Assembly: GCA_947095535.1 (NCBI GenBank) | Contig: OX352774.1 | Span: 67,952,416 to 68,016,415 of the forward strand | Source: Poecilobothrus nobilitatus | Taxonomy: Eukaryota; Arthropoda; Insecta; Diptera; Dolichopodidae | Reading direction: 5' to 3' | DNA length: 64,000 nucleotides | Shown here: one piece after another, positions 22,998 to 34,904 of the stretch | Layout of the letters: each line of letters opens with the position of its first letter | Numbering within the stretch: the stretch's first letter is position 1 | Notes under the pieces: generated by a model | Seen by the model: the letters and a program-made list of their open reading frames with translations, nothing else | Databases searched by the model: none | Told to the model about the DNA's origin: nothing | Translations under genes and position numbers: made by a program

Positions 22998-23400
22998 CTT
23001 TTTTACTTTAACTGAAGCTTTTACTTTAACTTTTTTACTTCAAGTGAATATTTTTTACTTTAAAATTTTTACTTTAAGTGAAGATTCTTTTATTTTAAAT
23101 GAAGAATTTTTACGCCAATAATTTATATGTTATATAAATATTTAATATAAGTATATTTAATTTACTTAATACATACACACATATTTGGATATGATATTTA
23201 CGTATTTGATATTTATAAACATAATATATGCATATATATTTATTATATATGTATACATACATTATTTATATTTTTTTATACTTTAACTTTTATTATATAA
23301 ATGTCTTCACTTAAAGTAAAAAACTTTCACTTAAAGTAAAAATGTCCTCATAATTAAAGCAAAAATATCTCCAGTTAAAATGGAAAATATATTATACCCT
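22998..23400. mobile_element. Foldback-like element with tandem-repeat inverted arms
   Basis: The left arm (22998-23110) is a tandem of about 20-base units of the type TTTTTACTTTAAGTGAAGA. The right arm (about 23300-23385) is made of the reverse complement, TCTTCACTTAAAGTAAAAA, in two near-perfect and two decayed units. About 190 bases of AT-rich DNA lie between. Inverted arms built from short tandem units are the defining architecture of Foldback (FB) transposons. Target-site duplications were not resolved and no transposase is inside, so it would be non-autonomous. A local inverted duplication of a minisatellite is the alternative. Confidence 0.5.
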
Positions 23401-24849
23401 ATACCATATACATATATCTATGATAATACATATATCGATACCATAAAGAAATATTGCAAAACACTCTTAATATTTTTTTCGTATTTTTCGTAAATAATTT
23501 TTTTAAAAACCTAAAATTTTAAGAATTTCCCGGCTTTTTGATTTATTAGCAGTTATTTTTTCGATATTAACTTTTAACTCATACACTCATACCAATTTTT
23601 TAGATTCCATCTTATTTATCAACTTCTAAAATAAACTAAAAACGTATACCTACAGTTTGAATACACCTGAGTTTTAAGTTTATTAAAAAAAACCAAAAAA
23701 AAAAAAATAAAACTTAAAGCAACAACAAAAATGAAGCTTTAAGGATATACGAGATATAAAATCAAATACTTAATGTTCTTACATTTTAAAGTTATTTTAA
23801 GCATTTGTGACTCAAAATAATATATAAAAAGTGAAATAAAATAAAATTATCAACTTAAAAAAAAAAAAAAAAAATTGATAAAAAAACGTGTAACGTTTAC
23901 GACTTTATTGATTTAACAAAATCTAAAAAAAAAAAATGTAAAAAAAAAAAAAATTAAATAAAATAAAAAATTTTGTTAAATTTATGAAAGTGTTTCCTAT
24001 AAATTTATTTATTATCTATAAAAATAAACATATTTGTTATAAATATATGTATAGATATATATATATATATGTATATATACAAGTAAAAATAGCACCTTTA
24101 ATTTAATAAAATAAAAAATCAACATACGTTTATGCATATTTAAACGTTGTTTTTTTTTTTTTTTTTATTAACTAAATTTACAAACAAACATTTTCGATTT
24201 AAATAAAAAAAAAAAAAGAAAAAAATAGAATAAAATAAAATTTGAAATTATGTTTAATCAAAAAAAATTGTTCTGTTTTTTTTTTTTTTTTTTTTTTTTG
24301 TACTATTTTTAAACAGTGATAGAAGGCTTTTGTAATTCTTATCTGATATAAATTGGATTGAGTCCATTACACAGAAATAAAGGCGCCTATCAGAAATATT
24401 TTGAATAATAATTAAATTTACTTATTCAGCTTTAGTATTCTCGTTGATTCTTTTGTGCAACTGCAATATTCTGATAAATATTAATATCTTATTCTGCATT
24501 AGTTTTCAATATTGAGATTTAAATTAGTCAATTGTTTGTTTGAGTAATAGAATCAGATTTTTGAGTACCTATTGGTTTAGGGAATCAATATTTTAAAGCA
24601 GAATTAATGTCTTATTCATTATAAGTTTCCTATATTAGATAAGGCCAATTTATAATGCTCTGACTTAATTTAATATTATTAGTTGAGATTATGTTTTAAT
24701 ATTTTTTAATTAAATAGGGTTTAGTATAATAAATTTGATTCTTGAGATGTTGAGGTTTAAAGTTACTTTTAATTTAGAAATGATTGAATCATAACTCATA
24801 AATAATAATATATTATTTTTCATTTTACCAATTCATTGGTAAAATTACT
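23401..24849. other. AT-rich background, no gene seen
   Basis: Very long poly-A/T tracts (for example 24278-24299) and TA arrays. The segment from about 24310 to 24849 is less homopolymeric and may be decayed upstream LINE sequence, but I could not read a frame in it. Confidence 0.45.
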
Positions 24850-25395
24850 TTGTTTCTATATATAAAGCCTACATTCGACCTAAGAAGTAGTACAACTACC
24901 ATATAATATATGAGTTAGTGCACCTAAAAATCTTTAAGTTATGTCGACAAAGTATAATACCGCGCCTTATACCTAATAAGTGACCCTGTCAAACTAGTAA
25001 CACTAACGTTTCTTAACATTCGTTAAAATATTGAAGGAATTTCACTCCTTGATAGATATCTTGTATAGGTAATGACACTTGCTCTATTGAACTTAAATAA
25101 ATTATGCCTCTTCTAAGACAGTTCCAAAGTTCAATGGGAGAGGCAACAAGTGATTATTTCTACACGGTGGAAATATCTATGTATAAGTGGCAGTGGCAAA
25201 CTTGTTACAGAAACTTATTTGTTGTCGGAACTGTTAGGATGTGGAATATTTTTACATCAATTGTATTCTCCTCTACCAATAATGTTCCATTTTACAGTTT
25301 ACAACAATTCAAAAAGCATCTTTTTTGGTTCGCGTCTAATTTATCCTCCACCTCTCGCTTATTTTCCTTACCGTTTTCCTTTTCCATTTAAATAA
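24850..25395 (+). pseudogene. LINE reverse transcriptase C-terminal remnant
   Basis: Around 24864 a frame reads KAYIRPKK then YNYHI, the family motif of jockey/CR1-type ORF2 proteins (form lYKaYIRPkmEYcsHiw). Downstream are RLIPNK (form RLIgdp) and later SIEL (form CSsEL). In another frame the 95-residue stretch 25104-25388 contains TVRMWNIFTSIVFSST and then LQQFKKHLF, matching the usual LINE ending (form RtvRmWNsLPssvf...fK..l). The catalytic core upstream is missing, and stops and frameshifts occur throughout, so it is a dead 5'-truncated copy. Family identification is by recall. Confidence 0.75.
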
Positions 25396-26138
25396 ACCTA
25401 TATTGTTGTAAAGGAATCCATTTATAGTCTTTAACCGGCATTTAAAAAAAAAATAAGTAAAATAAACAAAACGAAAAGGCAAAGTAAGAATTCCATCGAT
25501 TTAATTTGTGAAATCTCACAAATGTTTTGCTATTAGTTTAAAAATTCTATATTAAGTTGTTTATTAACCTAAACTATAATCTAATGAATATTCATTCGGT
25601 AAATATACGGCGTTAATTAAAACATATTATTCCTATTGACTATACCTTAATTTTTTGGACTATAAAAATACTTAAAAAAAATAGGACATAAAATAATATG
25701 TGTTCGTATAAATTGTTTTCATTTTTAATTGATTCTTTTTCAAATATAATTAAAACACACATAAATTGATTATTAACTTTTGAAGTTGTAAAATGTATTT
25801 TTTATTACATTGTTTTTGTTTTTTTTTTTTTTTAAGTTAATTTATTAATTTATCAGTTTAAAGATAAGATATGGTGATAAGGAAAAAATTAAAAAAGGTG
25901 TTAGGTCCTTAATAAAAATTAAAGTTATTTTTTATTACTTTTTATTTTTTATTTTTTCTGTAGTGTTTAATAATTAATATATATATATTTTAAATATTAA
26001 TATGACAACGAATTGTTTTAAATTTTTTTTTTATTAATTAATTATTATTATATGTCTTAACTAAGATCATATGTTCTTTATTATTTATTGATGACCGCAG
26101 ATTTTTAAATTTTTCTTTAAGATTGGATATATTAAAAG
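25396..26138. other. AT-rich background, no gene seen
   Basis: AT-rich with poly-T near 25815-25835. Part just after 25395 may be the LINE 3' UTR and A-rich tail (about 25443-25453). Confidence 0.45.
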
Positions 26139-26195
26139 CAGTACGTACGTGTGAGTCCGTACGTATTTGTAAATATCGGACGTAAATGTGAGTCA
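26139..26195. repeat. Short degenerate ACGTACGT-containing repeat
   Basis: GTACGTACGTGTGAGTC and CGGACGTAAATGTGAGTC form an imperfect direct repeat with CpG retained, separated by GTACGTATTTG. The purpose is unknown. Confidence 0.5.
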
Positions 26196-26453
26196 AAAAA
26201 GGAATATAAATTCCTAAATGAAGTACATTTTATTCACCTTACAAATTTAAACAAGATTTTTGTTTTATGATCCAATGTTATGTATGTCCATATTCTTACC
26301 TATAATCAATACAAATAAAAGTTCCCAAATCCCAATAGTTTATTGTTAGCTCTCGAGGCAAGTTTTAGTAAAATTGTACCAATGTTTGTCATAATTTATT
26401 ATATTTTATTAGTCTCAATATTAATTTAACAAGAGCATGTCAGAACCCCTAAT
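26196..26453. other. AT-rich background
   Basis: No frame or repeat recognised. Confidence 0.45.
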
Positions 26454-26647
26454 TTTTTTTTTTTTAATGCATTTCTCTGCCACTAAATGTGGACAAAAAA
26501 TTACACAGCCTTTCCTGTTCAGGCGTGGCTGTAAATGTCGTAAGGGGGAATAATTGTTACGATGTGTGTAGGATTCGAACCCACACTCCCTCGGTGTTTA
26601 CAGCGCATTTTATACGCTATTACCCACTAGGCCACCGAGGCCTCCGC
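26454..26647 (-). mobile_element. tRNA-derived SINE, copy 3 (inverted)
   Basis: On the minus strand the head GCCTCGGTGGCCTAGTGGGT, the class II-like arm and a T-arm with GGTTCGAATCC are all intact. The anticodon-arm hairpin is GCGTATAAAATGCGC-type. The body keeps CCTGAACAGGAAAGGCTGTG but has mutations in both body hairpins. The A-tail appears as the T run at 26454-26465. It lies immediately beside the dispersed repeat starting at about 26655. Confidence 0.88.
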
Positions 26648-26654
26648 CTAAATT

Positions 26655-26965
26655 AATTTCTTAAAAAGACATTAAACCTAATGCTATTTGACAAAAAGAA
26701 ACTTATGGCAAAATGCCACTTCAAACATGGTTTATTATTGAAATCAATTATATTTAAATAAAAATAACAGTTAAGAGGAATTTATGAGTTGGTTACAAAA
26801 CCTGGGTTGGGTATAACCTTTTCCCAGAACATATAATATAATATTTACAAATAGTATGCTTCTCAAATATTTTTTTGCGAGTGCATTATTTCAAATGGAT
26901 AGTTGAAAAATTTCCTTTTATCCCTTTTGACGAAAGTTATTATAGGAAAACTATATATGTACTAT
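26655..26965. repeat. Dispersed repeat, copy 2 (partner at 20606)
   Basis: Same start and end blocks as 20606-20885, about 100 bases apart in the first copy and about 140 in the second. The middle (about 26730-26870) is unrelated or strongly diverged. The frame at 26903-27091 runs out of its end and is not recognisable. Confidence 0.55.
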
Positions 26966-28639
26966 ATACATAAACCAAATTTCTTACATATCTTAAATAA
27001 AGTGACCATTGGTATGGTTATATTACATCTAACAATAGGTACATTAAAAGTTTTATTAACAATTTCATCAGTCGTTTTGGAAAGTTTATAACTAAATATA
27101 AAATTTTCCTTTCCTAAAATAACAAAAAATCTAATTTTTCAATTATTTTAAAGAAAATTATGAAATATAATAACAAAAAAAAAAAAAAAGAGAAAAAAAT
27201 TCCCTTTACTTTTCATACTTAGATTTATTTATTTGCTTAAAAAGTATAAAATTAAAATGAAGGAGGAAAACTAAAAAGAAAACATGAAAATTCTCCCATC
27301 TCCAAAAAATATTACGTAGTAAGAAAAAAAAAAATTATTATTTTTAATTTTTTTTTTTTTTTTCGGTTTTTTTTTGTTTTTGCCCAACTATTTTTTTGAT
27401 ATATTTTCTAACTTAACTTGAATGTTGTGTGTTATGACAAGGATATGCAGGCAAAAAAAAAAATAAAAGAAAAAGACAGCGGAAGAAAGTACAGGGCACT
27501 AGTAGAATTTAATGGTATCCTGGGTACAAAAAATAAAAATTTTGTTTATTTTTTGGTTTTTATTATATGGGGAGAGGCGGGGGTTTTTAATATATATATA
27601 TGGTGGTGATACATGCATGTATACATATTACATTGTTCTTATATATACGGTGATAAAAGTTGTAAAAAAAATATAAAACAAATATTTTTTTTTTAAATTT
27701 ACGAATTTTCGGAAATTTAATTCATTTTTTTTTTTTTTTATATATTATACACTACACACACGCCTATTCATATATTAATTTTTTTTTTTTTTTTTTGATT
27801 TATGTTACAAAAATGTATTTCGAATTTATTATGTGAAAGTACTGGTGAAAAAAGGTGAATAATAATGTTAAAAACCATTATTATATTAGTTATTATGAAT
27901 TTTAAATTAAATTTTGGAAAACTTAATTAAAAAATGGAAAAAAAAAAACACATTTTAATTTTTGTAGCTTTTAAACTGAAAATAACTAACAAAAATTTAA
28001 AACAATTTATTAAATGGAAACCTTAAGTATACCTTAAAAAAATTAAAATTAAATTTTGATTGAATCTATAGTCTAAAAAGAAATCTATTTGTTGCTTTAT
28101 TTAAAACTTTACTTTCATTATATTATACAAAAATTTTAGATTGTCTGTTGAAAAAAATGTGAAATATTTTTAAAATTAGTAAATTCTATAAGTCGAAAAA
28201 AAAAAACAAAATTAAAACATGTACAAAAAAAAAATAAATTAAATTTTTTCCTTACATAAAAATAAAAAAAAAAAAAAATTTTCGAAATAAAATCAATAAT
28301 TTCGTTTTTCAATATAAAATTATCGATACGTACGTATATTAATATATATTTGTATATATATATACAATTTTTGTAATAATTCGAAATTCGATAAAAATTT
28401 ATACATAATATTATAATCACAGTACTGCCTAAAAGTATAATAATTTCAGTAAAATATTTTTATTTATTAATTCAATAATAGTTTATCATTTGATATACAC
28501 GAAAAATAAATAATATCGAAAATACATATATATGTAAAAGGAGACAAAACGCATGCATTAAAAATATAAAAAACTGATATTGTTTCAACTAAATTAGTAA
28601 TTTAAAAATCGGACAAAAATTAAACAGTATGTATATCGA
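26966..28639. other. AT-rich background, no gene seen
   Basis: Poly-A/T and TATATA tracts. The frames at 27418-27609 and 28136-28420 have no recognisable domain. Confidence 0.5.
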
Positions 28640-29060
28640 AGGTGAAGAATTTCATCTAGTTTACCTGATCTTGATTTAGACGTTTACATCAAAGATGCGA
28701 TTGATGAAGCTTGATTTGCAGTTTTATAGCTTCGATTTGCACTGTGTTCTTATATTTGAACCCATTATATGCTTCTGATATGGCCATTTCTTAATTTGGA
28801 AAACACTCCGTTATACTAGACAATAATTTCTTCTGATGTACCTAAACATTGCTCAATTTTCAAAATTGATTATAATGGCTCTGTTGAAATTGTTTAATGG
28901 CAGTATACACGGTTAATTAGGCAGGCTACACAGGATACTGTTTCCCAATTTATTATAAAATACAATCATCAAAATATTTTTGCTGATCCATTGGTCCATA
29001 TGTAATTTCTTTCACCTTGCTATATGCAATAAATCTATTATTTATTTTGTTTTGCTATTC
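28640..29060. other. Complex, less AT-rich island of unknown origin
   Basis: About 420 bases without homopolymers. One plus-strand frame contains SSLPDLDLDVYIKDAIDEA before a stop, and later QDTVSQFIIKYNHQNIFADP, with stops and apparent frame changes between. This looks like decayed coding sequence, either a transposon or a host pseudogene. I cannot assign a family, and no second copy is in the window. Confidence 0.3.
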
Positions 29061-32000
29061 AAGGAGTAATTATTGTCTGGACTATACTGTACATAAATTA
29101 AAAGAACACCACCAAAAAAAAAAAAAAAAACAAAAAAAAGCAAAATGAAAACGCAAAAATAAAAAAAAAAAAAAAAACAAATGAAATAAAATAAAAAAAT
29201 ATTACAAGTAAAAATATATAAAAAAAAATTAACATTCTTTAATGTGTTCTGAATGTATACCTTATTTGTATGTGTTGGTTATAAGTGTAAATATAAGAAT
29301 AATAAAAATATTAAAAACTAATACATTCAAAAAATATAAAAAAAAAAAAATTTCAAAAAAAAATTTTCAAGTAAAAAATAAAAAAAAAATATATATAAAA
29401 CGGTAAAGTATGTATGTTGCTTTTTTTTTCTCTTTTCTCATTTTCTTCTTTTCCGTTGACAAAAAAAAAAAAAATCTCATTTATTTTTAAGGATATACAG
29501 TGGGTGGTAAATTTATTATACAGGCCTACTACTAACATTTATTTTGTACATACATTCATATATAACAAAAAAAAAAACATACATATATTTATTTTTAATA
29601 GTGAAAAAAAAAAAAAAAATTTTATTTTTAATAGAAAAAAATATGCAGGAGAGGGTTACTACCACTATTATTATTATTATTACTGTTCCAGAGGGAGAAT
29701 TATAGGATGCCAAAAATTCAAAAGAACGAAAGAATAAAAAATAAAAAAATAAAAAAACAAAAAAAAAAATAAAAATGTTAAAAAAAATTAGCAAAAAAAA
29801 AAAAAAATTTTGTTAAAGTACATTCCAACTTTGCTATTTTTTTTTTTTTCCATATTCTTTCTTTCTCTTTCTGTTTTCTTTTTTGTATTGGGGATGTTTG
29901 GATGTTACAACAGGATGAAAATTAAAAAAAAAAATCTTAAGAAAAGCAAAATAAAAGAAGAGACAAAAAGAGAACAAAAAAAAAAAATTTATACTTTTTT
30001 TTTTTGAAAGTTTACAACAGAGTAAAAGTTTTTTTTTTTTTTTATATAATTTATCTTTGTTTTTGTTTTTGTAAAAGCAGAAATTTTTAGAGCTATCTTA
30101 TTTTTTATGAAGTGAAACATTGTTATATTTTTTTAGTCGAAAATATGGATATAATGTATTTTGTTTAAAAACATTTTTTTTTTTTGTTGAATTTTCGTTT
30201 TGTTTTCAATTGTCTTGTGAAGAAACATATTCAACACTTAGCCATTAGAAAGAAAATCTTAACCAAGTAGAAAATGATTAAACTGTACTCTACATTGAAT
30301 AAATAAAAGATTGAAATTAAAACTGTCAATTTTTTATTTAAGATTTAAATGTCAACTAAATAATTTTTTAAAGATTTGTATTTTTCAGAATAATTTTATT
30401 CTAGAGATAATTATTTTTACTTTAAAAACTAAATTTTAACAGATTACAGTTAATCGTAGATTTACAAGATATCTATTCATAGTTAAATTACGCAAATTAA
30501 TAATTTATTAATTTTTTTTCAATATTTTAAAATCTTAAAAATAATAGATTTCCATGACTAGTTTATGTACAAACAGCAAAATATTAATATTTACTTTAGA
30601 TTTGTTTTTAGATTTACCGTATAACAGCGGTCATAAAGGCAATATACTGGCTGACACACATAATTTACTAAAAAAATTATTTTAACTGACAAAAAAAATA
30701 TTTTTACTGACCATTTCGTACATTTACTGAATAAAAACAAACATTGAAGAATTAATTTAAATAAAATATTAACCTTATAATAAATAGGTAAACCTTATAA
30801 TAAATAGTGAATATAAAATAGTTTTTATTTTTTTAAATTAAACTTTAAACAGTAGACTTTTTAACATTAACTGAAGCTTTGTTTTGAAAAGTGCATAGTT
30901 TTATGAAATTTAATAATTAAATTTTATGAAAATTCAGTTTATTGAAGTAAAATATTTTTTAACATTAGTTCCAATATTTATAGATTTAAAATTTCAGTAA
31001 AAACTGGTGTATCTTTTATAATTGATATTAATAAAAGTATATTTTCTATAATGTATATCGCATCATACCCGCTATAATATACCATTCCACTAGAATCTAA
31101 ATTGTTTCTGTTGTGCTTTGTATTTTCTCTAATTCTTTCTATAAATCCATATTTTTAATGGAAAACGTAGCTAGTTTACATTTGGTTAATAACCATTTAA
31201 AAAGGACATTAGAAATAATAATCAGATTAATATAATAATAATCTCAGGTTAAAGCATCCTATAGTGTTTCACAACAATGAAAGTCAACATTCAATAGAGA
31301 TAACCTGTGGGGGAAAAAGAGTTTGAAAGTATATACATAATGTAATAAATTATTATTAATTTTTATTTTATAGAAATTTTACATAATTTTGCATTAAAAA
31401 TGATCTGCATATAATAATTTGTAAGGTTTGCCCAAAAAAAAAAAAAAAAGAAGAAAATTACATAATATAGAAAAAAAGAAAAAACGTTAAAAATGTTTAT
31501 GACTGCTGGAGATTATAGTTTTTTTTTTCTTTTTTTTGTGTCTCTTTCATTTTTTTTCGCTTTATTTTGTCCTCCGTCCTCCCTTTTTCTGTGTAATAAA
31601 TTTTCCGTTCCGTTGTGAATTTTTTTTTTTTTCCATTTTTTTGTTCATTAAATTTTTCAGTTTTTGTTTTTTTTTTTTTGCTCCTTTTTCTCTTATATTA
31701 AAAAATGAAGAAAGTTTTTCATCGGAAAAATAAATTATGAAAATGCATGCATTAAAAAAAAAAAAACGCTTTATTATTACATAAAAATTCCTTATAATAT
31801 TTTTATTTTTTTTTTGTGTTTTTAGAAAATTTTAATTAAATTTTTAAGTTAAAAAAAAATGTACAAAATTTACTTTTTTTTTTTTTTTTTTAATATACAT
31901 AAAGAGTTATATAACATATACTTAGTTTTAAAATACTTTGAAGATTTTTTTACAAGATATTCATCTTAATTTAAAATATTTTAATATATATTGTATTATT

Positions 32001-32381
32001 GTAGTACTTATAAAATAAGAAGTATAGGTTTGGTATTGTTAGGTCTTATATATGTATATCTTTTTATAATGTTTTTTTTTTTTAACTTTCCAAAAGAAGG
32101 GTATTAACCATTTAATTTTTCAACTTATAAGAAAAATTTAAAAAAATTTTTATTGTATCTAATATACGGAATTTAATCTTCTACATGAATAATCAGTAAA
32201 AATAAATCTTTTTTTTTTTAATAATTAAGAGGATTTTATTTATGTTTTTACATTAGTTCTTCTATTTTATTCCTTTTGCATGAAATATTTTTATTACTTA
32301 CGAATTGATTTAGAACCAACTAGTTCATGTTATGTCACCTTATACTTTCTTTTCAATTTATTCTAAATAAAATTTTTTTCT
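29061..32381. other. AT-rich background, no gene seen
   Basis: Dense poly-A/T from 29100 to 30080 and from 31430 to 31900, a TTATTATTATTATTAC tract near 29668, and less homopolymeric DNA at 30240-31330 with no readable frame. All open frames here (29353-30007, 31536-31733) are homopolymer artefacts. Confidence 0.55.
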
Positions 32382-32570
32382 GGGGGCCTCGGTGGTCTAG
32401 TAGGTAAGAGCGTATAAAATATTCTGTAAACATCGAGTGAGTATGGGTTCGAATCCCACACACGTCATAAGAGTTATTTCCCCTAACAATATTTACAACC
32501 ACACCTGAACAGGAAAGGCTGTGTAATTTCCTGTCCACATAAATGCATTAAAAATAAAATAAAAAAAAAT
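32382..32570 (+). mobile_element. tRNA-derived SINE, copy 4
   Basis: The head GGGGGCCTCGGTGGTCTAGT, box B GGTTCGAATCC in its GGG/CCC stem, and the body hairpin CAGGAAA/TTTCCTG are preserved. The first body hairpin is decayed (GTCATAAG). An A-rich tail runs from about 32548 to 32570. The minus-strand open frame over it (32353-32538) is spurious. Confidence 0.88.
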
Positions 32571-33540
32571 TTTTTTTCTTTTAATAATTTAAACAATTCA
32601 AAAAAAATATTTTTTCTTTAAAATTGATTGAATAAGAGAAGTAACAAATTTTCTCTGTAATTTTCAGCTAAAACTCATACATTATAACAAAATGATATTT
32701 TTAACGCAGCTAAAACCAAAACGAGATATTATAATCGCTCATTTAAAAAAAAAGTATTTTTGTTCTCTTCAGTTCTACTAATATAACATTTTATTAGTTA
32801 CATTTAAAATAAGTCTGAAAGTTTTAACTGAACTTTTAACTAGATATAAAGTAATTTTCATTTGATTTCTGAAGATTAATTGTAAAATAGAGTTTTTTTT
32901 TCAATAGATGCAAATATTTGAACAAATACGTTATAGATATTTAAAATATTTGAACTAAGACTACCATTTTGTTTCCAGGGGTAGGATTTCTTTTCGACTC
33001 CTTTATATTTTAATCATAGTTTACTTCTATTGTTTGAAATTGTTCTATACACCATATTTAACATAAATGATTTAATTTTCTGAGGTTCTAAAGACTGCAC
33101 ACGAAGCAATTTAAATTTACTGTATACATTAAATTTGAGTTTTTGTCATCACTCATCAAGAAGATTATGTTGTTATAACTTTTTAAAAATATTTTACCAA
33201 CAAATTATAATTATGATAAAACAAATAAGTTTTTCCTTTTTTTTAAATAAATTTTAATTTTAAAATGCATTCAAAATAAAAAAATAGTTTTTTTTTTATA
33301 TAAAAAAAAAATATTTTAGTCAACTTCTTATCATTTTATTGAAATTTTTACATAATTTCCTATAACATTGTAAACAAATAAAAAAATAAAAAATAAAAAA
33401 ATGCATTCAAAATTTATATTTATATATATATACTTCCATATTATATCATTTTTAACAAAATATCATAAATAACATGCATATCTATTTATTTCCGGTTCAT
33501 AAAATCGCAAAAAAATGAACAGGTATACACAAATAACATA
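32571..33540. other. AT-rich background, no gene seen
   Basis: AT-rich. The part from about 32970 to 33180 is more complex but gives no readable frame. Confidence 0.5.
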
Positions 33541-33586
33541 ATATACTTTATTTATATATATATATATATATATAAATAAAGTATAT
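33541..33586. repeat. 46-bp palindrome around a TA array
   Basis: ATATACTTTATTTA and its exact reverse complement TAAATAAAGTATAT flank a central TATATATA stretch, giving a perfect palindrome with no loop. Confidence 0.8.
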
Positions 33587-33976
33587 ATATTAAAAAGTAT
33601 ACTGTACATATATAATTATATGCCATAATGTATATAAAAATCTATATAAATTCAAGTTACGTCATAAAGTAATAAAACGTAAAGTTGAATATTGCATTTA
33701 ACCTTATCAAAACAAAAGAAAAGGAAGAAATAAAAAAAAAAAATAACAACCAAAACAACACATTTTTAAACTAATACACTAATACAATTGTTCGTTTCGT
33801 TATCATAAATATGAGAACAACAATAATCAAAAAATAAAAAAACATCATCCTTTTCAATGTCATATCGTTTTGGTTGCTGTTGGAATTTCAAAATCTCTTA
33901 TCAGACTTTTTGTATTATAATGAATAATCTTTTATTCACGTCACTTGGGATATTATTATTTTTGTTTTTAAAATAG

Positions 33977-34018
<42 letters not shown>

Positions 34019-34673
34019 GTATATATCAATTATTTTATATATCTATTTTTCATATCTTTATAGATATACAATTAAATATAAATTTTGTATATATAAGGTA
34101 TATATAATAGATTAATATATAAATATATATAATTTTAAATAGTATTAGCCTATTAATAAAAGAGTGTTATAAGGATATTAACAGAAACATGTTGCTCAAT
34201 CTATTTATTATATTGTTAATTTAAACTTTTAAATACATCCTATATAATATTAAACTCGTATCAATTAAAAATTAAAAATAAATTAAAATTGCAATAATTT
34301 GATCATAAATTGCAGATTTTCTTAGGATTATTTTTATAAAGAGAATTAAAAGAAACGAAATGAAAGGATATTTTTATTTTATGATAAGGTAATATTTTTT
34401 TTTGTTTTTTTTGTAACGATAGATATGGAAATCATGAAGAGAAACTATAGATATATTATTATTTATTTGAATTATATATTTTTATTTATGATATATGATA
34501 CATATGATTCATAACAGGGACTTTACATGTCTCTGTATAAACTAGTATGTTATGTTTAAAAATTATATAATTATATTTTTATCCTGTTAAAAAAAAAAAT
34601 ATTTAAATGTATCTAACGAAATTACTTGCCGAATACACTATATATGATTTAAATACACTATAATATAATTTAA
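33587..34673. other. AT-rich background with (TA)n at 33980-34017
   Basis: Contains a 38-base uninterrupted TA array and other AT-rich low-complexity DNA. No gene. Confidence 0.55.
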
Positions 34674-34825
34674 AGGTTAGTGGATAAGAGCGTACAAAAT
34701 ACGCTGTAAATTGAAAGAAAGGGTGGGTTCGATATCCCCTATAAATGTTAGGGAAAACCTGAAAGAATAATTATCCTCCAAAAGAATAATTTCCCTTTAT
34801 GACATTTACAGCCAAACCTGAAATA
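34674..34825 (+). mobile_element. tRNA-derived SINE, copy 5 (degenerate)
   Basis: It starts inside the head at GGTTAGTGGATAAGAG, keeps the arm GCGTACAAAATACGC and the phrase GTGGGTTCGATATCCCC (box B mutated), then a body with AAAGAATAAT occurring twice, which suggests a small internal duplication. GACATTTACAGCCAAACCTG matches the family body. The 3' end and tail are missing, and LINE sequence begins within about 80 bases. Confidence 0.75.
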
Positions 34826-34904
34826 AAAATACCATTAAAGAACCTTAAGATATAATTAAATAATACCATAGAATCATAAGATATTTTTAACACTATTAAC
34901 TTGA

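Noticed and set aside
32353..32538. 61-residue minus-strand frame with CSGVVVNIVRGNNSYDVCGI
   Set aside because: It is antisense SINE copy 4; the same phrase arises from any copy of the element.
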